Positions 1 to 6,494 of a stretch of DNA of 18,506 nucleotides are shown piece after piece. The notes beneath the pieces were generated by a model. The model saw nothing but the letters and a program-made list of their open reading frames with translations. It did no database searches and was not told the DNA's origin. Within the stretch, counting starts at the first letter, position 1, and each line of letters begins with the position of its first letter. This stretch comes from Rhodospirillaceae bacterium (GTDB lineage Bacteria; Pseudomonadota; Alphaproteobacteria; Rhodospirillales; 2-02-FULL-58-16), in the NCBI GenBank assembly GCA_013349695.1, contig DUZD01000021.1, positions 1-18,506 on the forward strand, given 5' to 3'. The position numbers and the translations under genes are program-made.

Positions 1-104
1 CATGGGCCAAAGTGCCAACCATTTGGCATGGGCCAAAGTGCCAACCATTTGGCATGGGCCAAAGTGCCAACCATTTGGCATGGGCCAAAATGCCTTGCCA
101 TTTG
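1..104. repeat. 26-bp tandem repeat array, cut by the left edge
   Basis: Three exact 26-bp units occupy 1-26, 27-52 and 53-78. A degenerate fourth starts at 79 and loses similarity after about position 94. Each unit begins CATGGGCCAAAGTGCCAACC, and across unit junctions the arms TTGGCA and TGCCAA can pair, so each repeat carries a small inverted repeat. There are no unique spacers, so this is a minisatellite-type array and not CRISPR. The open frames across it only translate the repeat. The array probably continues to the left of the window. Function unknown. Confidence 0.9.
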
Positions 105-180
105 CAATCAAGCGGAAAGGCGGAAATTAGTATGCTGTCATCGAATTTCTGTTGTGAGGTCCGTCACAGACCATTGCCGC

Positions 181-349
181 CGTCCGTGCCATGCTAGGGG
201 GCTAGTAGCGGACCGGGAGCCCTTTATCCTTCCCCTCCCCTGGGGTGTCCCTGGCCGCAAGCTTGCCACACTCACCACCCCCTCCCCGGGGGCGGTCTTT
301 TGTTAGCCCCCCTAGTACACCCCGGCGATCGCTTAATAAAGGACGGACG
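181..349. ncRNA. Candidate structured RNA (long imperfect rod)
   Basis: Several complementary segments are nested in order. CGTCCGT (181-187) pairs with ACGGACG (343-349). CTAGGGGGCTA (194-204) pairs with TAGCCCCCCTAG (304-315), with one extra C. GACC (211-214) pairs with GGTC (294-297) and GGGAG (215-219) with CTCCC (282-286). An apical hairpin joins GGGTGT (243-248) to ACACTC (268-273) with GGC/GCC inside. TTTT follows at 351-354. A rod of about 170 nt with internal bulges resembles 6S RNA in general shape, but I see no 6S signature I would trust, and no good promoter upstream. The fold was judged by eye; strand is undetermined. It could also be a decayed palindromic element. No protein gene is convincing in 1-375. 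Confidence 0.3.
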
Positions 350-375
350 CTTTTCCCGGAATTCCCGGATGAACC

Positions 376-570
376 TTATGTATAGGAGGTCTCGTGCATC
401 CAATGCCGGATGATCGTCAATGCCGCTTGCGGGTGGCGCTCGACGAGGATACGGACCTTCCTTGCCAAAGAGGCGTTGACCTGGGCATCGACCTTGTTGA
501 CATCGATGGCGCCGGCGTCGGCCGCGGTTTTGATTGCAGGCTGATTGTCTTTGTTGGCGCTTGCCGCCAT
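376..570 (-). CDS. Small orphan ORF resembling the FliF C-terminal tail
   Basis: This reads as a 64-residue protein from the ATG at 570. The second half, ending LVERHPQAALTIIRHWMHE plus five residues, has the pattern (V..HP..A...IR.W) that I recognise from the extreme C-terminus of the flagellar MS-ring protein FliF, the segment that binds the rotor protein FliG. The first half is Ala/Asp/Lys-rich and looks unstructured. No FliF transmembrane or ring-building domain lies upstream: the DNA between 571 and 900 does not continue the protein convincingly in any frame. No strong Shine-Dalgarno is visible. It may be the surviving end of a degraded fliF, a small FliG-binding peptide, or chance similarity. 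No other flagellar gene is in the window. Confidence 0.35.
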   Translation of the reverse strand: MAASANKDNQPAIKTAADAGAIDVNKVDAQVNASLARKVRILVERHPQAALTIIRHWMHETSYT

Positions 571-1035
571 GTCCGCATCCCGCCAAGAGCGATTTTCGCC
601 ACAATTCGAAGGCGCTCTTCTTGCCGCCGCTTTTCCGATAGTGAAGAACAAGACAAGCTGGCAAAAACTACCACAATCCTTTCCGCCGTTCCAATGCTTC
701 CCACCCATTCAAACAGGGCAATTCCCATGGCCGGAGTTGGTCCGAATGGTTCAAGGATAATATTCATAACACGCCACGCTTCTGTTCCCCGGCGCGGTCT
801 GGAAAGTGCTCGAATAACAGTCTTTAAGTTATTGAAAAACAAAATAAAATTATAAAATGCCAATGCCTTGTTTACATTTCCGGGCGGAATGTGGGACAAT
901 TTCTAGTCCCCTCATGGCCGTACCGCCGGTTGGCCGTGGCGGGGATTTGCTGGCTTTAGGATGCCGGGCCTCTGAAAGCCATCTCGGCCGCCCAAGGATG
1001 CCTCGGGCGGGACCGGCGAGGGGATTGTTGGGCGC
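571..1035. other. Intergenic stretch with no convincing gene
   Basis: Overlapping short frames exist on both strands but none has a recognisable domain or a good ribosome site. The part at 815-860 is strikingly AT-rich against GC-rich surroundings. It contains TTGAAA (832-837) and TAAAAT (853-858) with a short 15-bp spacer, a weak candidate promoter for the plus-strand gene that starts at 1036. The remaining 905-1035 is GC-rich and I see nothing in it beyond the ribosome site of the next gene. Confidence 0.4.
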
Positions 1036-1629
1036 ATGAACCCTTTGATGCCGAGAAAAAACCCCTTGCTGCAAGACGAACCGCCGCCGCCGGTGGACGC
1101 GCGCGGCAATCCGCCGGCGGAGCAACGGGCGGACTTCGTGGTCAAACGGTTGGAGCAGTTCATCCGCGAAGGCCGCACCGGCAGCGAGGGTTTTTCGCTT
1201 CGCCAGTGGCAAGACATGGCGCGGACGGAAATCGCCAACGCCCTCCTCGCCGCCGAAAACAGCAATCAAGACGACGATGTCGTGACCAAGAGACTGCTGT
1301 TCAGCATCGCTTCGGCCCTGGTCACCATCGGTTTCTGGGGAGCCCTCCTGGCCTTCGACAAGGCCAGCTATCTGGTCACCGCCATCATCTGCGGCATCGC
1401 CGGCTTTTGGCTCTTCGCCATCGTCGGGGAATGGCGCATCCGCAAGGCTGTGAAAGCGCACACGGCCCGCAAGCGCGCCAAGGGCCTGCGCCGGGTGGAA
1501 AACCTGACGCGGCGGATCAGACAGATGGAAAGGGAACTCAAAATCGAGGAAAAGCAACTGGAGGAGCAGCTGAAAAAAGAGTTTGAAAAGGCGGTGAAAA
1601 AGAATTTCGGCGCCGAGATCGGTTTTTGA
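1036..1629 (+). CDS. Two-helix inner-membrane protein with coiled-coil tail
   Basis: A 197-residue protein I cannot assign to a named family. The N-terminal 30 residues are Pro-rich and probably disordered. Residues 31-80 are polar and likely helical. Two hydrophobic segments (about 87-107 and 112-131) form a transmembrane hairpin with a very short turn. From about 135 the chain is strongly basic, then becomes an alternating Lys/Glu helix (about 150-190) typical of a coiled coil. The predicted layout is both ends in the cytoplasm. GAGGGG at 1018-1023 lies 12 bases before the first ATG; a second ATG at 1048 is possible. It is followed 102 bp later by ilvD on the same strand, so co-transcription is possible, but nothing links it to amino-acid synthesis. 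I am confident it is a gene because the composition and hydrophobic pattern are coherent. Confidence 0.75.
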   Translation: MNPLMPRKNPLLQDEPPPPVDARGNPPAEQRADFVVKRLEQFIREGRTGSEGFSLRQWQDMARTEIANALLAAENSNQDDDVVTKRLLFSIASALVTIGFWGALLAFDKASYLVTAIICGIAGFWLFAIVGEWRIRKAVKAHTARKRAKGLRRVENLTRRIRQMERELKIEEKQLEEQLKKEFEKAVKKNFGAEIGF

Positions 1630-1684
1630 TCTCTTTCAGACCGTAAAGCCGGTTAACCTCAAACCCCTGAAATGGACCGTAATC

Positions 1685-1707
1685 CCCGCCGGCCCAGCGG
1701 CGGCGGG
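1685..1707 (+). promoter_or_regulatory. GC-rich hairpin just before the ilvD ribosome site
   Basis: CCCGCCG (1685-1691) and CGGCGGG (1701-1707) form a perfect 7-bp stem with a 9-base loop, ending 9 bases before the ilvD Shine-Dalgarno. There is no T run, so it is not an intrinsic terminator. A role in translation or mRNA stability is possible but unproven. Confidence 0.3.
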
Positions 1708-1731
1708 CAACAAGAAGAAAGGACGGCCGGA

Positions 1732-3582
1732 ATGCCCGAATACCGTTCAAGGACATCAACGCACGGCCGCAACATGGCCGGCGCGCGCAGCCTGTGGCGC
1801 GCCACCGGCATGACCGACGACGACTTCGGCAAGCCGATCATCGCCGTTGTCAACTCCTTCACCCAGTTCGTGCCGGGTCACGTGCATTTGCGGGATCTGG
1901 GTTCGTTGGTGGCTGGCCAGATCGAGGCGGCGGGCGGCGTCGCCAAGGAGTTCAATACCATCGCCATCGACGACGGCATCGCCATGGGCCACGGCGGCAT
2001 GCTCTATTCGCTGCCGAGCCGGGAAATCATCGCCGATTCGGTGGAATACATGCTCAACGCCCATTGCGCCGACGCCATGGTCTGTATCTCCAACTGCGAC
2101 AAGATCACGCCGGGCATGCTGATGGCGGCCTTGCGTCTCAATATCCCGACGGTGATGGTTTCCGGCGGTCCGATGGAGGCCGGCAAGGTCCGCCTCGGCG
2201 GCGAGGAAAAGACGGTCGATCTGATCGACGCCATGATCGAGGCCGCCAATCCGCGAACTTCCGACGAACTCGCCTTGGCCTACGAGCGCTCGTCCTGTCC
2301 CACCTGCGGGTCCTGCTCGGGCATGTTCACGGCCAATTCCATGAACTGCCTGGCCGAGGCCATCGGCCTGGCCCTGCCCGGTAACGGCAGTCTCTTGGCC
2401 ACCCATGCCGCCCGCAAGGAGCTGTTCGTAAGGGCCGGCCACCTGATCGTGGAGTTATGCAAACGCCACTACGAAAACGAGGATGGCGCGGTCCTGCCAC
2501 GCGCCGTCGCCAATTTCGCGGCTTTCGAGAACGCGATGAGCGTCGATATCGCCATGGGCGGATCCACCAACACGGTTCTGCACCTGCTCGCCATGGCCTG
2601 GGAGGCGGGCGTCGATTTCACCATGAAGGACATAGACCGGTTGTCGCGCCGGGTTCCCAATCTGTGCAAGGTGGCTCCGTCGTCGCCGGATTATCACCTG
2701 GAAGACGTGCATCGGGCCGGCGGCGTCATGGCGATCATCGGCCAGTTGGAGAAAGGCGGCCTCATCAACCGCGGCGTGCCGACGGTGCATACACCGACCA
2801 TGGGCGAGGCCATCGACGCCTTTGATGTTTCCCGCACCGGCGACGAGGCGGTGAAACGTTTTTACATGGCGGCTCCGGGCGGCGTGCCGAGCCTGCAAGC
2901 ATTCAGCCAGTCGAACCTTTACAATTCCCTCGACCTCGACCGCCGGACGGGCTGCGTGCGCGACATCGGGCACGCCTATTCCGCCGACGGCGGCCTCGCC
3001 GTTCTATACGGCAACCTCGCCGTCGACGGCTGCATCGTCAAAACCGCCGGGGTCGATGCCGGAAATCTGACGTTTTCCGGCCCGGCCGTCGTCACCGAAA
3101 GCCAGGAAGAGGCCAATGCCAAGATCCTCGGCGGCGAGGTCAAGAAAGGCGACGTCGTCATCATCCGTTACGAAGGCCCTCGCGGCGGCCCCGGCATGCA
3201 GGAAATGCTCTATCCGACGAGTTATCTCAAGTCCGTCGATCTAGGCAAGGACTGCGCCCTTGTCACCGACGGCCGGTTCTCGGGCGGCACGTCGGGCCTG
3301 TCCATCGGCCACGTCTCGCCGGAAGCCGCCGCCGGCGGCGCCATCGGCCTGATCGAGGAGGGGGATATCATCGACATCGATATTCCGAGCCGTTCGATCA
3401 ACGTCGCCCTCGACGACGGCGTCCTCGCCGAACGCCGCCGGGCAATGGAGGCCAGGGGAGCGAAAGCCTGGCGGCCGGCCAAGCGCGACCGCCAGGTCTC
3501 GGCCTCCTTGCTGGCCTACGCCGCCTTGACCACCAGCGCATCGATAGGCGCCGTCAGGGATGTCCATCAAGCCGAACGGTAA
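1732..3582 (+). CDS. ilvD: Dihydroxy-acid dehydratase
   Basis: IlvD removes water from 2,3-dihydroxy-isovalerate and 2,3-dihydroxy-3-methylvalerate to give the 2-keto acids, the third common step of valine, leucine and isoleucine synthesis, in the cytoplasm. From the ATG at 1732 the protein has 616 residues, the same as E. coli IlvD as I recall it. Iron-sulphur ligand candidates are visible: Cys122 in CDKITPG and Cys195 in the CPTCGSCSGMF stretch (Cys189, 192, 195). The second family signature, TDGRFSGGTSGLSIGH, lies near the C-terminus. The frame stays open upstream to 1672, but the 1732 start matches the family N-terminus and has GAAAGGA at 1717-1723, 8 bases upstream. No leader peptide rich in branched-chain codons is seen. 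It ends at an AT-rich, probably acquired region. Confidence 0.97.
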   Translation: MPEYRSRTSTHGRNMAGARSLWRATGMTDDDFGKPIIAVVNSFTQFVPGHVHLRDLGSLVAGQIEAAGGVAKEFNTIAIDDGIAMGHGGMLYSLPSREIIADSVEYMLNAHCADAMVCISNCDKITPGMLMAALRLNIPTVMVSGGPMEAGKVRLGGEEKTVDLIDAMIEAANPRTSDELALAYERSSCPTCGSCSGMFTANSMNCLAEAIGLALPGNGSLLATHAARKELFVRAGHLIVELCKRHYENEDGAVLPRAVANFAAFENAMSVDIAMGGSTNTVLHLLAMAWEAGVDFTMKDIDRLSRRVPNLCKVAPSSPDYHLEDVHRAGGVMAIIGQLEKGGLINRGVPTVHTPTMGEAIDAFDVSRTGDEAVKRFYMAAPGGVPSLQAFSQSNLYNSLDLDRRTGCVRDIGHAYSADGGLAVLYGNLAVDGCIVKTAGVDAGNLTFSGPAVVTESQEEANAKILGGEVKKGDVVIIRYEGPRGGPGMQEMLYPTSYLKSVDLGKDCALVTDGRFSGGTSGLSIGHVSPEAAAGGAIGLIEEGDIIDIDIPSRSINVALDDGVLAERRRAMEARGAKAWRPAKRDRQVSASLLAYAALTTSASIGAVRDVHQAER

Positions 3583-3599
3583 TGGCGGGATGACGGCGC

Positions 3600-3761
3600 G
3601 GAAAACTCACCGATAAAATAAGAAATTTGGTAATCAATCATAAATTTACATTTACTATTAGTAAAGTAATATTGCTTTTAAATTCTCTAAAAAAATATAT
3701 TGATATTTGAACTTGATTAATGGTTTGGACTCCCGAAATGATCTGTACTATATCATTATAA
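3600..3761. other. AT-rich non-coding stretch
   Basis: The region 3605-3761 is far more AT-rich than the genes on either side. It contains a perfect small hairpin, TTTACT (3651-3656) and AGTAAA (3660-3665), plus several A/T tracts. No gene is credible in it. The sharp change in composition right after the ilvD stop, next to transposase debris, suggests inserted foreign DNA; it may also hold the promoter of the hemerythrin remnant. Confidence 0.5.
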
Positions 3762-4103
3762 ATGAAAAAAATACCTCTTTTTGAGTTGACAAAAGACCTT
3801 GCCGTTGGCATCCCGTTCGTCGATAGCAACCATCAGGCGCTTGTCAGCTTGCTCAACTTGGTTGAGGCCTGCATTGATGCCCGCGACGAGACTTTCGTTC
3901 TCGGCCCCATCGTTTTATACCCTGCCGTGGATTTCCTCGACCTACGCCGGAGCGGGTCTTCGTCGCAGATCATCAATCAGGCTCAGGATTTTCCGAAACA
4001 GTTCCCTTGGCACCGCCACCTCGGCCAGTTGGAAGGTGACATAGCGGCCATGGCTGACCACCTTCGCGCCGATCTTCACCAATTTCTCCCGCAGCGTGGT
4101 TAA
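3762..4103 (+). pseudogene. Truncated bacteriohemerythrin
   Basis: Bacteriohemerythrins are four-helix oxygen-binding proteins with a di-iron centre. The first 48 or so residues fit the family start: a hydrophobic lead-in, GIPFVDSNHQALVSLL with the first iron-ligand His (His24), then the end of helix A. Full-length members are about 130-140 residues and need further His ligands and an HxxxE motif. None of these follow. From about 3905 the frame instead runs across the antisense of a transposase end, so residues 49-113 are probably not native. No Shine-Dalgarno precedes the ATG. The likeliest history is insertion of an IS element into the gene and later loss of most of the IS and the rest of the hemerythrin. 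The protein, if made, should not bind iron. Confidence 0.6.
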
Positions 4104-4116
4104 CTGACCTTCGCAA
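3942..4116 (-). pseudogene. C-terminal remnant of an IS1380-like transposase, frameshifted
   Basis: On the minus strand the sequence reads QLTTLREKLVKIGAKVV, then GRYVTFQLAEVAVPRELFRK, which I recognise as the end of IS1380-family (DDE) transposases. The frame then hits TGA at 3983-3985. Adding one A in the preceding A run restores ILSLIDDLRRRPAPA and a natural TAG at 3942-3944, so a one-base deletion has broken it. Only about 55 of some 430-460 codons survive. Upstream, the same frame may continue a little (reading YTGITHCEG) towards 4150 but then loses any likeness. It is non-functional debris lying antisense to the hemerythrin remnant. The family name is from memory of the motif. Confidence 0.7.
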
Positions 4117-4133
4117 TGTGTAATCCCGGTATA

Positions 4134-4320
4134 TGTGACAAAAAGGCTTATCCCCTTGCTTCAGGTTCCCTCAATATCTGGAGGTCGCCGCAGGGCTGGC
4201 CTTCGTGTGAAGGGCCGTTGAATACCAGTAGAATCATACCGTTGCGTCGGGAATCATCGCGAGCACATGTCACCACATCTGGGCACAACTGAACCATCGG
4301 GATAAGCCTTTGTGACAAAA
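4134..4320. mobile_element. Small element with 12-bp inverted repeats inside 10-bp direct repeats
   Basis: AAGGCTTATCCC (4143-4154) and GGGATAAGCCTT (4299-4310) are perfect inverted repeats about 145 bp apart. Immediately outside them TGTGACAAAA occurs twice in direct orientation (4134-4143, sharing one base with the left arm, and 4311-4320). Terminal inverted repeats plus flanking duplications are the layout of a miniature non-autonomous transposable element of about 167 bp. The interior has no convincing gene. The left end abuts the transposase remnant, so the arms could also be leftovers of a larger rearranged insertion. The right end stops 32 bases before the ribosome site of the next gene, so the element may carry or disrupt that gene's promoter. 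Confidence 0.45.
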
Positions 4321-4364
4321 TGCGCCTAGGCTGGAGACTGAGCCGCTTCAACAAGGAGGAACCG

Positions 4365-5324
4365 ATGCCGGACCATTACATCGCGTGGTGGAACGTCGAA
4401 AATCTCTTCGATCACGCCACCGCCGCCCGTCCGCAATACCTGCGCGACAAATTACGGACTGAATTACATGACTGGACCGCAGGGGTGCGGGACGCGAAAA
4501 TCGCGCAACTCGCCAGCATCATCATGCAGATGAACAATAGTAGCGGTCCAGATATTCTGGGTGTCTGCGAGATCGAAAACGCCAATGTCATGGGGCTTCT
4601 AACACAGGCCATTGCGCAGCCGGGCCGCAACTACTCGGTCGTCCACCATGACATGTCCGATGGCAGGGGTATCGACATCGCATTCATCTACGATGCCAAT
4701 CTCTACACGCCGGATGCAAACAACCCGTGGTTCAGTTACGAAGTCCTTAAGCGTAGTGCCACACGGGACATCTTCCAGGTGAACTTCGATACTGCGCGGG
4801 GTAACCGTCTTATTCTCATCGGAAATCACTGGCCATCCCGTCTGGGGGCGTCAGAGTACCGAGTCATTGCAGGCGAAACTCTCAGCTATTGGATCGAACG
4901 AATCACCGACATTGTGGGGGGAGAGCCCACTGTGCTCGTCATGGGCGACTTCAACGATGAGCCATTCGACGTATCGCTCACGGACTTTGCGCTTTCCGCC
5001 CGTACCACACGTCGAGTTCTCAACGGCCGTAACCCGTACCTCTACAACCTCATGTGGCCACTGATGGGGCAGGGCATTTCATCGTACGTGTACGGCAACC
5101 AACCAAACATGCTCGACCAGTTGCTGGTCACAAAGGGCATGTTACGGCAGAGTGCCTCCATCCGCGTTTTGAGAGACACGGTCGAGGTCATCCGTTTGCC
5201 GGGTATGGCCGCGGGCCAGTACAACACGCCGCGCCGATTTGGCCGTCCTTCCAAGGCGTCTACCTACGATCCAACGGGCTACAGTGACCACTTTCCCGTT
5301 GTGGTCACGCTGCGAGAGGCTTAA
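4365..5324 (+). CDS. Endonuclease/exonuclease/phosphatase (EEP) family protein
   Basis: A 319-residue metal-dependent hydrolase of the DNase I/EEP fold, which cleaves phosphodiester or phosphate-ester bonds. Signatures appear in order: WWNVENLFD (Asn10), GVCEIEN (catalytic Glu69 or Glu71), GIDIAFIYD (about 102-110), GNHWPSR (His155), VMGDFNDEP (Asp195/Asn197) and the terminal YSDHFPV (Asp308-His309). All active-site positions appear present. There is no signal peptide or membrane segment, so it should act in the cytoplasm. Substrate is unknown; nuclease, sugar or lipid phosphatase are all possible. The start at 4365 is chosen for AAGGAGGA at 4353-4360, 4 bases upstream. Codon use looks less GC-biased than in ilvD or lon, and insertion debris lies just upstream, suggesting horizontal transfer. 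It converges on xthA, a distant relative. Confidence 0.85.
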   Translation: MPDHYIAWWNVENLFDHATAARPQYLRDKLRTELHDWTAGVRDAKIAQLASIIMQMNNSSGPDILGVCEIENANVMGLLTQAIAQPGRNYSVVHHDMSDGRGIDIAFIYDANLYTPDANNPWFSYEVLKRSATRDIFQVNFDTARGNRLILIGNHWPSRLGASEYRVIAGETLSYWIERITDIVGGEPTVLVMGDFNDEPFDVSLTDFALSARTTRRVLNGRNPYLYNLMWPLMGQGISSYVYGNQPNMLDQLLVTKGMLRQSASIRVLRDTVEVIRLPGMAAGQYNTPRRFGRPSKASTYDPTGYSDHFPVVVTLREA

Positions 5325-5435
5325 ACCGATCTTTCCCAGTGACCTGCCCCCAATTTATGTAACATCGGCAAAACACCGGACGAACTCATGCCAGATGGCG
5401 GACCCGCCAATTCCTCACCTTCCTATCGCGCTATT

Positions 5436-5514
5436 TCCGAGAAAGCGGGAATCCAGAATTATCAAAAGGCTACTGGATTCCGACTCGGCGCTCCGCGCCG
5501 TCCGGAATGACACT
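5436..5514. repeat. Dispersed palindromic repeat between convergent genes
   Basis: GGAATCCAG (5448-5456) and CTGGATTCC (5473-5481) are perfect inverted repeats. They are followed by the hairpin CGGCGC/GCGCCG (5486-5491, 5495-5500) and then TCCGGAATGAC. The block AGAAAGCGGGAATCCAG ... CTGGATTCC ... GGAATGAC is a common intergenic repeat pattern in proteobacterial genomes, recognised from memory. It lies between two genes that face each other (EEP gene and xthA) and may help end transcription on both strands. The rest of 5325-5606 has no credible gene. Confidence 0.65.
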
Positions 5515-5606
5515 GGGAGGATAGTCCGACACCTTTTCGCACCGGCGTGCCTGGACTTTTGCCGATGTTACTTTTGGAGGCAGGAGGCTCCGCCTAAGCG
5601 GCGGGG

Positions 5607-6380
5607 TCAATCCCTCAGCCCGCACCACGCCGGCGTGTGATCCGAGGTTTTCTCCCGGCCCCGCCAGCGGCGGTCGATTTGGCAGGCTTCGAGGCGGTCG
5701 GTGGCCTGGGGCGAAAGCAAGAGATGGTCGATGCGCGCGCCCTGGTCCCGGGACCAGGCGCCGCCGCGGTAATCCCACCAGCTGTAATGCCCGCCCTCCG
5801 GGTTCAACGCCCGGAAGGCGTCGGTCAGTCCGAGATGCATGATTTTGCGCAGGGCGGCGCGGGATTCGGGACGAAACAAGGCGTCGTCTTGCCACCCTTC
5901 GGGATCGTAGACGTCATCCGCCGCCGGGATGACGTTGTAATCGCCACCGAGCACGAAGGCGTCCTCGCCGGCGAGCAAGGTCCGGGCATGGGCGTAGAGG
6001 CGCTCCATCCAGGCCAGCTTGTAGGCGAATTTTTCACCCGGCGCCGGGTTGCCGTTGGGAAGATAAAGGGAGGCGACGCGGACGTTTCCCGTCACCGCCT
6101 CGAGGTAGCGGGCCTGGGTGTCGGTTTCGTCCCCCGGCAGGGAGGTCCGCTCCACCTCGATGGGACGTTTGGACAGCACGGCGACGCCGTTATAGGTCTT
6201 CTGCCCGGCGACGGCGGCATTGTAGCCAAGATCGCCGATTTCCATCTCCGGGAAGGCCTCGCCCAGGCACTTGGTTTCCTGTAGCAGCGCCACGTCGGGG
6301 GCGGTGTCGGCAAGCCAGTCGAGCACAACCGGCAGCCGCGCCTTGATGGAGTTGACATTCCAGGTGGCGATTTTGATCAT
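5607..6380 (-). CDS. xthA: Exonuclease III / AP endonuclease
   Basis: XthA cuts DNA at abasic sites and has 3'-5' exonuclease and 3'-phosphatase activities in base excision repair. From the ATG at 6380 the protein has 257 residues, normal for the family. Landmarks: KIATWNVNSIKARL (Asn8, Asn10), LLQETK (Glu35), a YNGVAVLSK segment (63-71), YLPNGN (106-111), GGDYNVIP (Asp147, Asn149), the substrate loop YSWWDYRGGAW, and TSDHTPAW (Asp247-His248). The frame stays open 75 bases further upstream, but the N-terminus at 6380 matches the family's opening beta strand. The Shine-Dalgarno is weak (AAAGGCG about 9 bases upstream). It is separated from the lon stop by 114 bp, on the same strand. Confidence 0.95.
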   Translation of the reverse strand: MIKIATWNVNSIKARLPVVLDWLADTAPDVALLQETKCLGEAFPEMEIGDLGYNAAVAGQKTYNGVAVLSKRPIEVERTSLPGDETDTQARYLEAVTGNVRVASLYLPNGNPAPGEKFAYKLAWMERLYAHARTLLAGEDAFVLGGDYNVIPAADDVYDPEGWQDDALFRPESRAALRKIMHLGLTDAFRALNPEGGHYSWWDYRGGAWSRDQGARIDHLLLSPQATDRLEACQIDRRWRGREKTSDHTPAWCGLRD

Positions 6381-6494
6381 CGGCTTGACGCCTTTGAACA
6401 GCCGGATTTCCTGGTTTCCAGCGGCTTTCAACGCCGCCCGAAGTGGAGTCGACAAAGACGGATTGCCCTATGGCGTCACATGCCAAGGGGGGCA

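Noticed and set aside
1..104. CRISPR array
   Set aside because: Units abut with no unique spacers and there are no cas genes nearby.
95..133. Sigma-70 promoter for the structured RNA (TTGCCA and TAGTAT)
   Set aside because: The spacer is 27 bp, too long, and the -10 is about 50 bases from the RNA's first stem.
12..306. Protein-coding frames across the tandem repeat
   Set aside because: They only translate the 26-bp unit in different frames and have no domain or ribosome site.
1630..1731. Branched-chain amino-acid attenuator before ilvD
   Set aside because: A hairpin exists, but there is no leader peptide with Leu/Val/Ile codon runs and no T tract.
4148..4354. 68-residue minus-strand frame inside the repeat element
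   Set aside because: No domain, and no support apart from being open. It spans the right inverted repeat and stops within the left one.
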